64,000 nt of DNA from G963717155 sp963717155 (GTDB lineage Bacteria; Actinomycetota; Thermoleophilia; Gaiellales; JALYLC01), in the NCBI GenBank assembly GCA_963717155.1, contig OY970326.1, positions 1,984,001-2,048,000 of the forward strand, written 5' to 3'. The position numbers and the translations under genes are program-made. Of this stretch, positions 8,593 through 15,780 are shown in pieces (position 1 is the first letter of the stretch; each line of letters starts with the position of its first letter). Under the pieces are notes generated by a model that made no database searches, was not told where the DNA came from, and worked only from the letters and a program-made list of their open reading frames with translations.

Positions 8593-9041
8593 GCTCGACA
8601 CCGTCCGCCGGACCGACGGACGCGCTGCCGCCATACCGGTTCTCGGCCCGGATGCGCGTCGGGTTCGACGAGACCGACGCGCAGGCGGTCGTGTACTACG
8701 GCCGCTACCTCCCGTACTTCGACCGCTCCCGCGTGGAGTACCTGCGCTTTCTCGATCTGCTGCACGGCCTCCCGCCGGGCCTGGAGTTCGTGATGCGGCG
8801 ATCGGTGCAGGAGTACGAGGCGCCGGCGCGCTTCGACGATCTGATCGAGGTGTTCGTGCGCACCGCGCGGATCGGCCGGACATCCGAGACGCTCGAGTAC
8901 CGCGTCCGCAATGCGGCCGACGGGACGCTGCTCGTCGTTGCCGAGCAGGTCATGGTGCTGATCGATGCCGACGCCCGGCGGCCGGCAGAGGTACCACAGT
9001 CGTGGCGACAGGCGATCGAGCGCTTCGAGGAGGCCCGGTGA
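8589..9041 (+). CDS. Hotdog-fold acyl-CoA thioesterase (YbgC/4HBT family)
   Basis: 150 aa single hotdog domain. The helix motif VGFDETDAQAVVYYGRYLPYFD matches the YbgC/4-hydroxybenzoyl-CoA thioesterase class, with the catalytic Asp of the DxTD region in place. A TRY-RV-type second strand (TLEYRVRNAADGTLL) follows. It is predicted to hydrolyse an acyl-CoA in the cytosol; the acyl group is unknown. GTG at 8589 overlaps the mutase stop (GTGA), and its own stop overlaps the next GTG the same way, giving a tightly coupled three-gene operon. Confidence 0.85.
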   Translation: MSSTPSAGPTDALPPYRFSARMRVGFDETDAQAVVYYGRYLPYFDRSRVEYLRFLDLLHGLPPGLEFVMRRSVQEYEAPARFDDLIEVFVRTARIGRTSETLEYRVRNAADGTLLVVAEQVMVLIDADARRPAEVPQSWRQAIERFEEAR

Positions 9042-9421
9042 GCTTGCTCGCGGCGAACGAGCGCAGCGGCGCCGTCGAGGCGATCGAGCGGATCCTGAAC
9101 CGCGAGCCGGAGGCTGACGAGATCCTGCGCCAGGCCGTCGTGGTACTGCACGAGCGAATCCCGGACGTGCGGGGCGTCGCCGTGGCGTTCGTCGAGGAAG
9201 GGGAGCTCGCGCCCGGACCGATCGCCGGCGCGGCGATCGCGAGCGCCCCGTCGATCGCGGTTCCCGTCCTGTACGAGCGTCGCCCGGTCGCCGAGCTGTG
9301 GATCGATGCCGACGGCGAGCCCGACGATGCCGACCGGGCGTTCCTCGCGCGGGTGTCCGACCTCCTGAGCCCCTACTGCCTGGTCGGCTGGGACACCGGC
9401 GGCGAGGCCTGGGAGCCGTAG
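9038..9421 (+). CDS. Small GAF-like domain protein
   Basis: 127 aa. Composition and motif order (helix, GVAVAFVEEGELAPG, IAVPVLYERRPVAELWID, then DRAFLARVSDLLSPY) fit a stand-alone GAF fold, as in fRMsr-type or signalling GAF proteins. The Cys residues typical of free methionine-R-sulfoxide reductase are missing, so I do not assign that function. It is translationally coupled to the thioesterase (GTGA) and followed by a hairpin. Low-level guess: a small-molecule sensor. Confidence 0.6.
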   Translation: MSLLAANERSGAVEAIERILNREPEADEILRQAVVVLHERIPDVRGVAVAFVEEGELAPGPIAGAAIASAPSIAVPVLYERRPVAELWIDADGEPDDADRAFLARVSDLLSPYCLVGWDTGGEAWEP

Positions 9422-9423
9422 CG

Positions 9424-9456
9424 GAGACACGAGCGCCCCCCGTTCGGGGGAGTCTC
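9424..9456 (+). terminator. Hairpin downstream of manB operon
   Basis: Inner stem CCCCC-GTTC-GGGGG (9437-9450) nested in an outer GAGAC/GTCTC pair (9424-9428, 9452-9456). No T-tract follows; it may be a GC-only actinobacterial-type terminator. Confidence 0.5.
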
Positions 9457-9484
9457 AGAGGACGGCTGGCGCCGATGCTGTCGT

Positions 9485-10741
9485 ATGGCGCCTGTCGACG
9501 CTTCCACACGGCCGGGTGGCTGGATCCCGGGCGTCGAGGGACTTCGCGCATTTGCTGCGTGCGCGATCCTCGTGCTGCACGTGTACGGCGTGCCTGCGGC
9601 AGGCGCGTCGGGGTCTCCGTCGCTCTGGCTGCACCTCCTGGTTAAGCCGATGGAGGAGGGAGTCCCTCTCTTCTTCACGCTCTCGGGCTTCCTGCTGTGG
9701 CGACCGGTCGCGTCTGCGGTGCTGAACGGACGGCGGCTGCCGTCCGTACGACGCTACGCACGGAACCGCGCGCTCCGCATCCTGCCCGCGTACTGGGTCA
9801 TCCTGCTCGTGACGGCGCTCGTCCTGCAGAGTGCACAGCTCACCCCCGTGTCCGACCCCAGCGTCTACGGGGCAATCACAACCCCGCTGTTGCTCGCGAA
9901 GGACGCACTCCTGCTGCAGAACTACTCACCGGGAACGCTGTCGAGCGGCATCACGCCCGCCTGGTCGCTCGCCGTCGAGGTCGTGTTCTACATGCTCTTG
10001 CCCCTGCTCGCACTCGTGGCGGCCGCGCTCGCGGTCCGCAGCTCCTCGCTGCGCCGCCGCGTCGTTGCGTTGCTCGTTCCCGCGGGCATCCTCCTCGCGG
10101 TCGGCCTGCTTGGGAAGGCGCTCACCGCGAGCCTCCTCTCCGGACAGGCTTCCACCTTCACGGCGACCTGGCACGCGGTCGTCGACCGCAGCTTCGTCAC
10201 ACATGCCGACCTGTTCGCCTTCGGGATGGTCGTGGCGGTGCTGCGCACGCTCCACGAGGACGGTCGCCTCGCGCTTCCCACTCGGGCGCGCTCCGTGGCC
10301 GACCGCGTACTCGTCTATTCGATACCACTCGTGATCATCGGCTTTCCCACCATCCCGCGCTATGTCTTCGAACCACTGTTCTCCCTCTTGTGCGGTCTGC
10401 TGCTCGCACGCGTCGTGCTCGCGCCGGTAAGTGGGCGTCAGTCAGGGCTCGTCCGGCTCTTGGAGCGTCGGCCCGTCGTCGCCACGGGCAAGGCCTCCTA
10501 CAGCATCTTCCTCTGGAACTGCCCGGTGGCCGCCTTCCTCACGCTCCACGGGATGACGCAGCGGGGTGTCTCGGGCTGGGGGTTCGCGACCAACCTCGCG
10601 ATCGTCATCCCGGCGGTCGCGGTGTGCTCGGCGATCACCTACCTCGGGATCGAGCGACCTGCGATGCGGTTCCGACGTGCACCGCGCCTCCCGTCGTCCC
10701 CGGCGGCGAGGCCGGCGGTCGCCCCGGTCAGCTCGGCCTGA
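9485..10741 (+). CDS. Acyltransferase 3 (OafA/YrhL) family membrane protein
   Basis: 418 aa integral membrane O-acyltransferase with about 10 helices. The N-terminus has GVEGLRAFAACAILVLHVY, where the final His is the proposed catalytic residue, followed by PLFFTLSGFLLWRP and the RNRALRILPAYW motif. These proteins move acyl groups, commonly acetyl, onto extracytoplasmic sugars or lipids. It lacks the C-terminal SGNH domain. It stands alone after a hairpin and converges on the AlkZ-like gene with a 14-bp overlap of the coding ends. Target polymer unknown. Confidence 0.9.
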   Translation: MAPVDASTRPGGWIPGVEGLRAFAACAILVLHVYGVPAAGASGSPSLWLHLLVKPMEEGVPLFFTLSGFLLWRPVASAVLNGRRLPSVRRYARNRALRILPAYWVILLVTALVLQSAQLTPVSDPSVYGAITTPLLLAKDALLLQNYSPGTLSSGITPAWSLAVEVVFYMLLPLLALVAAALAVRSSSLRRRVVALLVPAGILLAVGLLGKALTASLLSGQASTFTATWHAVVDRSFVTHADLFAFGMVVAVLRTLHEDGRLALPTRARSVADRVLVYSIPLVIIGFPTIPRYVFEPLFSLLCGLLLARVVLAPVSGRQSGLVRLLERRPVVATGKASYSIFLWNCPVAAFLTLHGMTQRGVSGWGFATNLAIVIPAVAVCSAITYLGIERPAMRFRRAPRLPSSPAARPAVAPVSSA

Positions 10742-11819
10742 CCGCGAAGGTCACGGCCTCCGGCTCGAGGAAGCGCAGCAGCGACTCGCCCTCCTCGCGC
10801 AGCGCTCGCTCGGCCGCCTTCGGCAGCTTCGCGAACGGTGTCAGGACGAGCGTCGCCTCCTTGCGCTTGCGCTCCACTGTCCACGTTCCCTGCACGAACC
10901 CGTCCCACAGGAATGTGGCGCGCACGCGCAGGTTCTTCGTGGTGAGCGACGGCCGGTGCACGTCCGCGATGACCCGGGTCCGATCCGCGTGTGCGAGCAC
11001 GAGGCTGTCGAACTCGGGCAGGAAGCGCGCCGGCGCCTCGACGTCCTCGCCGGGGCGTGGCGCGTCCGGGATGTCGTAGAGCTCGCGGCCGCGCTCGTCA
11101 CGGAAGACGCGGAGCTCGGGACGCAGCTCGGCGATGACCGCGGCGAGGCCCTGCAGCCCCGACCAGGTCTGCACGTCGGCCGCGGTCGCCGGGCCGAACG
11201 CCGCGAGATAGCGACGCACGAGCGGCCCTGGCTCCGACGCAGCGGAGAGCGGGGTCCCGAGCCACGGCTCCGCGAGCGTGAAGCGCGCCACCGACGGAAA
11301 CCCCAGGGGATCGCTCGTCGGGACCATCACGAGCGGCACGAGCATGCGCACCGCGAAGCCGAGCGCACGCTCGTTCACCCCGGGGAACTCCGCAAGGAGC
11401 AGGGCGCGCAGCTCGTTGAACGTGCGCGGCTCGGCCTGCACGAGGGCCTCGGCGACCGGCAGCACCGCCGCGACGTCGAGACCGTCGGCGCGGTCGCCGA
11501 GCATGCGGAGACCCTGGTCGAGGACGGGCTGCAGCGGCGCGCGAAACGCCGCATAGTCGCGGCCGCTCATCAGGTGCAGCGTGCCGCGCATGAGCGTCGC
11601 GCGGACGACCTTCCGTGCCTGGAGCGCCGACCGCAGCGCCTCCCGCTCGAACCTCGCGAGGCGCGACCACAGCGCGGTGAACGGTGGCTTCGGCTCCTGC
11701 GCCTGCAGTCCCAGCAGCGATTCGATCGCGTCGACCGTCGTAACGGGCTCGCGGGCAAGCAGCAGCTGTCGCGCCAGCGTGGCGCGATTGATCGCTCGCA
11801 ACGTCAGCGTCTCCGTCAC
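10728..11819 (-). CDS. Winged-helix DNA-binding family protein (AlkZ-like DNA glycosylase)
   Basis: 363 aa, belonging to the HTH_42 (PF06224) winged-helix family that includes the DNA glycosylases AlkZ and AlkX/YcaQ. The N-terminus has LRAINRATLARQLLL followed by LLGLQAQEPKPPF; Q39-A-Q41 is the QxQ catalytic motif of AlkZ-type enzymes (AlkX uses QxD). The rest shows the three winged-helix pattern (VVRATLMRGTLHLM, RPSLTTKNLRVRATFLWDG). It is predicted to excise bulky N-alkylated bases or unhook crosslinks; many relatives are untested. It starts with GTG 18 bp downstream of the PH-domain gene, probably one transcript. Family 0.85; catalytic role inferred. Confidence 0.82.
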   Translation of the reverse strand: MTETLTLRAINRATLARQLLLAREPVTTVDAIESLLGLQAQEPKPPFTALWSRLARFEREALRSALQARKVVRATLMRGTLHLMSGRDYAAFRAPLQPVLDQGLRMLGDRADGLDVAAVLPVAEALVQAEPRTFNELRALLLAEFPGVNERALGFAVRMLVPLVMVPTSDPLGFPSVARFTLAEPWLGTPLSAASEPGPLVRRYLAAFGPATAADVQTWSGLQGLAAVIAELRPELRVFRDERGRELYDIPDAPRPGEDVEAPARFLPEFDSLVLAHADRTRVIADVHRPSLTTKNLRVRATFLWDGFVQGTWTVERKRKEATLVLTPFAKLPKAAERALREEGESLLRFLEPEAVTFAVRPS

Positions 11820-11837
11820 CGCGGAGTTGCCTGCGAG

Positions 11838-12356
11838 CTACGTGGCGGGGGAGCCGACCGGCGGGACGCCCGGGCCGCGGTCACGGCTCTGGGCCTCGAC
11901 CTCCGCGACAAGCCGGACGAGCTGCTCGGGGTGGCGGACGGCGTAGAAGCGGAACTCGAAGTCGTCCGAGCCGGCCGTGTCGAAGTCGACGTCGCCGGTG
12001 CCGAGGATGCGGTCGATGATCCCTTGCGTCGAGTTCACATTCTGGACGCGCGCATGGGTCGTCGAGTGGTCGCGTCGCGAGAGGATCCCCTGCCGGATGT
12101 GAATGCGCTCATCCGTGACGATGTACAGCGTCTGCAGCTTCTTGAGCCAGCCGACGAGCAGCACGATGACCAGGAGCACGCCCGACCCCACCCAGGCCCA
12201 GACGCGGGGGGCACCGTCCCACACGCTGTCCTTGAGCACCTCGACCACGACACCAAGCACAAGGGCGAGGAGCACCCACTTGATGAAGAACCCGATGTAG
12301 GCGCGCCAGGTCGGCCGTCCGCGCCACAGCACTTTCTCGCCCTCCAACAGCTCCAT
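11838..12356 (-). CDS. Bacterial PH-domain (YdbS/bPH_2-like) membrane protein
   Basis: 172 aa. ELLEGEKVLWRGRPTWRAY opens the protein, followed by two membrane helices (about 22-42 and 54-74). Then comes a bPH_2 domain with the hallmark TLYIVTDERIHIRQGILSRRDHSTTHARVQNVN. Members are membrane-anchored with a cytoplasmic PH-like beta sandwich and mostly unknown ligands. ATG at 12356 is preceded by TACAGT with 6 nt spacing, so it is likely leaderless. The AlkZ-like gene follows 18 bp downstream on the same strand. Confidence 0.85.
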   Translation of the reverse strand: MELLEGEKVLWRGRPTWRAYIGFFIKWVLLALVLGVVVEVLKDSVWDGAPRVWAWVGSGVLLVIVLLVGWLKKLQTLYIVTDERIHIRQGILSRRDHSTTHARVQNVNSTQGIIDRILGTGDVDFDTAGSDDFEFRFYAVRHPEQLVRLVAEVEAQSRDRGPGVPPVGSPAT

Positions 12357-12362
12357 GATCTC

Positions 12363-12368
12363 ACTGTA
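12363..12368 (-). promoter_or_regulatory. -10 element TACAGT
   Basis: Six nt before the ATG of the PH-domain gene, on the reverse strand. Confidence 0.5.
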
Positions 12369-12448
12369 GTGGAGCGATCATGCATCCGCGATGGCGTGCC
12401 TGCGCGGACGCGAGTGGCACTTGCTCGACCAGCTTCCGATCCGGTTGC

Positions 12449-14221
12449 TCACGCGTCTCGGTCTTGCGTCACGCCTCTCGTGTCGTCGCGCGCCCACGTG
12501 GCGCCAGTTTTGCGTCGGAACGCGTCGATTGCGGCATCGAGCGTCGGGAAGAAGTGTTCCGGATCGATCGTTCTCGTGAGCTCGTAGCGCTCGATCTTGC
12601 CGCGCACCGAATCTTTCAGCTCTGCAAATACGAGCGAGACGCCTTTCTCGTTGAGCGCTACATCGAGATCCTCCAGCATGTCGGAAGCCGTCGTATCCAC
12701 GTCGGTGATCGGTTCGGCGGCCACGAGGATCCAGGTGGGCCGCGGGTCGGCGGCTGCGAGCGTGCGGATCTGATCGCGAAAGTTTCTCGCGTTCGCAAAG
12801 AGAAGCGGTGCGTCGAAGCGGAAGATCACCAGCCCCGGCAGCAGTTCCGCGTCGGGATAGCTGACCCGGTCGTGGTACCCCGGAAGCCCCTCGACACGCC
12901 CCAGCACCGCCTGGTACGGCCACCACGCGCGCCGGAACACATTTGCGATCGACAGGGCAACGGCAATCACGATGCCGGGCAGGACTCCCACGAGGACGAC
13001 CCCGAGGAGGGCGGCGATCGACACGGCGAACTCGGTCTTGCGCTGCTGCCAGAGGCGGATCGTCCCGGGGAGATCGGCAAGAGTCAGAGACGCTGCGATC
13101 ACGACTGCCGCGAGGGTGGGCTGGGGCAGGTTCCGAAACAGTCCCGGGACAAGCACGAGCATCAGCACGATCGTCAGCGCTCCCACCAGGCCCGTGACCT
13201 GTGTCTTCGCACCGGCCTGCTCGGCGACGGCCGTCCTCGAACCGCTCGTGCTGACGGGAAATCCCTGGAAGAGGCCGGCGCCGATGTTCGCAGCCCCGAT
13301 CCCGATCATCTCCTGGCTGCCGTTGAGCTCCTGGCCGGTTCGCTCGGCAAACACCGATGCCGTCGCAATCGTGTCGGCGAGGGTGACGACGGCGATGCCG
13401 AGCGCTCCACCCAACAGGACAGTGAGATCGGATAGGCCGATCCGGGGCACCGTGAGGGGCGGGAAGCCCTGCGGGAGCGTGCCCACGAGCTTCACCCCGT
13501 GCTGCTCGAGCTGGAACACGCTCGTCGCGACGATCGACAGCACGACTGCCACGAGCACGCCGGGGACCCTGGGCAGGACGCGCCTCAAGATGCCGATCGT
13601 CACGAGGCTGACGAGGCCCACCGCGAGCGCGGCGGTCACCGTCCTGCCGTCGGCGACACCTCTGACGAATCCCTTCACCTCGTCGATGAAGCCCTCGGCA
13701 TCGATCGAGAACCCGAACAGCTTCGGCAGCTGCCCGACAAGGATCGTCACAGCCAGGCCGTTCATGTACCCGATCATCGTCGGATTCGACAGGAGGTCGG
13801 CGATGAATCCGAGCCTGAGCACGCCGCCGAGCACCGTGATCGCTCCAACCAGGAGCGCCAGCATCGACGCGAGCTCGATCGCACGCTGCGGGTCGCCGTT
13901 CGCCCCGAGCAGGGGCAGAAGCGTGGCCGCGATCATCGGCCCCAGCGATGAGTCCGGCCCGAGCACGAGTATGCGCGACGGCCCGAAGATCGCGTAGCCG
14001 GTCAGACAGAGAATCGAGGTGTAGAGACCGGTGATCGCCGGCAACCCGGCAAGCTCTGCATACGCCATGCCCTGGGGGACGAGCAGCGTGGCCAGAACGA
14101 GTCCGGCGACCAGATCCTTCGGAAGCCAGGCAGCCTCGTACGACAGGAGCACTCGCAACCCAGGCAGCACCGACCCGGCCCGCGCAGTCGCGTCCTTCAA
14201 CGGGGTTTCCGGCTTCATCAC
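12449..14221 (-). CDS. SulP family anion transporter with STAS domain
   Basis: 590 aa. The N-terminal 430 residues form the SulP/SLC26 transmembrane core, with the consensus KDLVAGLVLATLLVPQGMAYAELAGLP and GTSSV-like LVLGPDSSLGPMIAAT. A C-terminal STAS domain (about 450-570) has GLVIFRFDAPLLFANARNFRDQI and DTTASDML. The family moves sulfate, bicarbonate or dicarboxylates across the inner membrane; no carbonic anhydrase or assimilation gene is nearby to decide. GGCGGAG lies upstream of the GTG at 14221 (ATG at 14218 is possible). The start overlaps the stop of a 41-codon ORF (14218-14343), so translation is probably coupled. Confidence 0.93.
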   Translation of the reverse strand: MMKPETPLKDATARAGSVLPGLRVLLSYEAAWLPKDLVAGLVLATLLVPQGMAYAELAGLPAITGLYTSILCLTGYAIFGPSRILVLGPDSSLGPMIAATLLPLLGANGDPQRAIELASMLALLVGAITVLGGVLRLGFIADLLSNPTMIGYMNGLAVTILVGQLPKLFGFSIDAEGFIDEVKGFVRGVADGRTVTAALAVGLVSLVTIGILRRVLPRVPGVLVAVVLSIVATSVFQLEQHGVKLVGTLPQGFPPLTVPRIGLSDLTVLLGGALGIAVVTLADTIATASVFAERTGQELNGSQEMIGIGAANIGAGLFQGFPVSTSGSRTAVAEQAGAKTQVTGLVGALTIVLMLVLVPGLFRNLPQPTLAAVVIAASLTLADLPGTIRLWQQRKTEFAVSIAALLGVVLVGVLPGIVIAVALSIANVFRRAWWPYQAVLGRVEGLPGYHDRVSYPDAELLPGLVIFRFDAPLLFANARNFRDQIRTLAAADPRPTWILVAAEPITDVDTTASDMLEDLDVALNEKGVSLVFAELKDSVRGKIERYELTRTIDPEHFFPTLDAAIDAFRRKTGATWARDDTRGVTQDRDA

Positions 14222-14343
14222 GCGGCTTCTCCGCCGAGCGTTCGCCGGCTCGAGGCGATGATCTGGAGACCGGCAAGGGCGAGCAATCCCGCTGCCCCGG
14301 GCAGATCACGTCCGACGTCCGCGTCCTGGTGATCGGTGCTCAC
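14218..14343 (-). CDS. Small leader ORF overlapping sulP (41 aa)
   Basis: GTG at 14343 opens 41 codons ending in TGA at 14220-14218, which overlaps the sulP start (GTGATG). The peptide has a charged head (VSTDHQDADVGRDLPG), one short hydrophobic segment (AAGLLALAGLQIIA) and a basic tail. TAGACT stands 7 nt upstream of its GTG, the spacing of leaderless genes in this window, so the transcript should begin at this start codon. It may be a translated leader that couples ribosomes into sulP, or a small membrane peptide. No homology is recognised. Confidence 0.45.
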   Translation of the reverse strand: MSTDHQDADVGRDLPGAAGLLALAGLQIIASSRRTLGGEAA

Positions 14344-14350
14344 AGCCGCC

Positions 14351-14360
14351 AGTCTAGGAT
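14351..14360. promoter_or_regulatory. Overlapping divergent -10 elements (AGTCTAGGAT)
   Basis: The reverse-strand TAGACT (14356-14351) serves the sulP leader ORF and the forward TAGGAT (14355-14360) the lipid kinase. They share the central TA, the same AnnnTAnnnT arrangement as at 1978-1987. Confidence 0.5.
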
Positions 14361-14424
14361 TGTGAAGCGGAGGGAAGCCGCACGGCGGCTCGGCGAGCCG
14401 CGACACTCGAGGACGGAGAAAGCT

Positions 14425-15780
14425 TTGGCAAGCAAGGACGCCCGCGGCACGACGGACGGTTCGACCCGCGTCGCAGCGTGGATCGCGCTCGTAGCCGCGG
14501 CAGGAGTGGCCGCCGCGCTCGTCCTCCTCCTTGTGCGAAACGTGCCAGGGCTGCTGGCCGCCCTCGCGGCGCTCTTCGTCGCGGGCGCGGCAGGCTGGAT
14601 CGCCATAACCCGACGCGGCATGGCGCGCCGCGCGGGTGCAGTCGTTGCCGTGGCTGCGCTCATCGGAGGCGCGGTCGCGTTGATCGTCCTGGGCGCGCTC
14701 GACGAGCTCGTCGTGCTCGCGATAGCCATCGGCGCCTACGCGGTCGCGAGCAAGCGCGCGCTTGCCACCAGGGCAACAGCGGGGCCGTCGGCTTCCGGCG
14801 AGGGCACCAGCCGCGCTGCCCGTCCACGACGGGCCGTGCTGCTGATGAACCCGAGGTCGGGAGGCGGCAAGGTCGAGAGGTTCGACCTCGTGCGCGAGGC
14901 GCGCCGGCGAGGGATCGAGCCGATCCTCCTCGAGCAAGGCGACGATCTGCGCGCGCTCGCCGAGGAGGCGGCACGGTCGGCAGACGTGATCGGCATGGCT
15001 GGAGGCGACGGCTCGCAGGCGCTCGTCGCGCAGATCGCGATGGAGCACGACCTTCCCTACGTCTGCGTCCCGGCAGGGACACGGAACCACCTCGCGCTCG
15101 ACCTGGGGCTCGACCGCGACGACGTCGTCGGCGCGCTCGACGCCTTCGCCGGCGGGAACGCGCACCCGATCGACCTCGCATTCGTCAACGAGCGGATCTT
15201 CGTCAACAACGTCTCGCTCGGGATCTACGCCCAGATCGTCCAGTCGGAGGCATACAGGGACGCGAAGCGCGACACGGTCGCAACGATGCTCCCGGATCTG
15301 CTCGGCCCGGACGCGACCCCGTTCGACCTCCGCTTTCAGGGACCTGACGGTGGAGAGCGGCAGACAGCGCAGCTCGTGCTCGTGTCGAACAACCCCTACG
15401 TGCTCGACCGGCTCGGCGGCATCGGATCGCGCCCGGGGCTCGACACCGGCAGGCTCGGGATCGTCGCAATCGAGATCGAGAACGCCGCCGCGGCGGCGAA
15501 GCTGATGTCGCTCAACGCACTCGGACAGCTCTCGCGCTTCGGCGGCTGGCTCGAATGGGCGGCACCCGAGTTCGAGGTCGCATCGGGTGCGCCAGTCGCA
15601 GCGGGAATCGACGGGGAGGCGGTCGTGCTCGACCCGCCGCTGCGATTCACGATCGTCCCGCGTGCGCTCACGGTCCTGCTGCCGCCCGACGTCGCAGGTC
15701 GCTCGCCTGCGGCTCTTCAGCCCGGCTTCACGAGCTCCGCAGTGCGCGACCTCTGGCAGGTCGCCGTCGGCCACCACTAA
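14425..15780 (+). CDS. Diacylglycerol/lipid kinase family protein with N-terminal membrane helices
   Basis: 451 aa. The start is taken as TTG at 14425 because ACGGAGAAAGC sits at ideal ribosome-binding distance; the open frame reaches further upstream to ATG 14329. Residues about 15-105 hold three to four hydrophobic helices. The DAGK catalytic domain follows: LLMNPRSGGGKVERF (phosphate loop), GMAGGDGSQALVAQIA (the GGDGT-type nucleotide motif with Ser for Thr), and VPAGTRNHLALDLGL. It is predicted to phosphorylate a lipid alcohol at the membrane, for example diacylglycerol. It diverges from the sulP unit and converges on the DHA2 exporter with a 4-bp overlap. Confidence 0.87.
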   Translation: MASKDARGTTDGSTRVAAWIALVAAAGVAAALVLLLVRNVPGLLAALAALFVAGAAGWIAITRRGMARRAGAVVAVAALIGGAVALIVLGALDELVVLAIAIGAYAVASKRALATRATAGPSASGEGTSRAARPRRAVLLMNPRSGGGKVERFDLVREARRRGIEPILLEQGDDLRALAEEAARSADVIGMAGGDGSQALVAQIAMEHDLPYVCVPAGTRNHLALDLGLDRDDVVGALDAFAGGNAHPIDLAFVNERIFVNNVSLGIYAQIVQSEAYRDAKRDTVATMLPDLLGPDATPFDLRFQGPDGGERQTAQLVLVSNNPYVLDRLGGIGSRPGLDTGRLGIVAIEIENAAAAAKLMSLNALGQLSRFGGWLEWAAPEFEVASGAPVAAGIDGEAVVLDPPLRFTIVPRALTVLLPPDVAGRSPAALQPGFTSSAVRDLWQVAVGHH

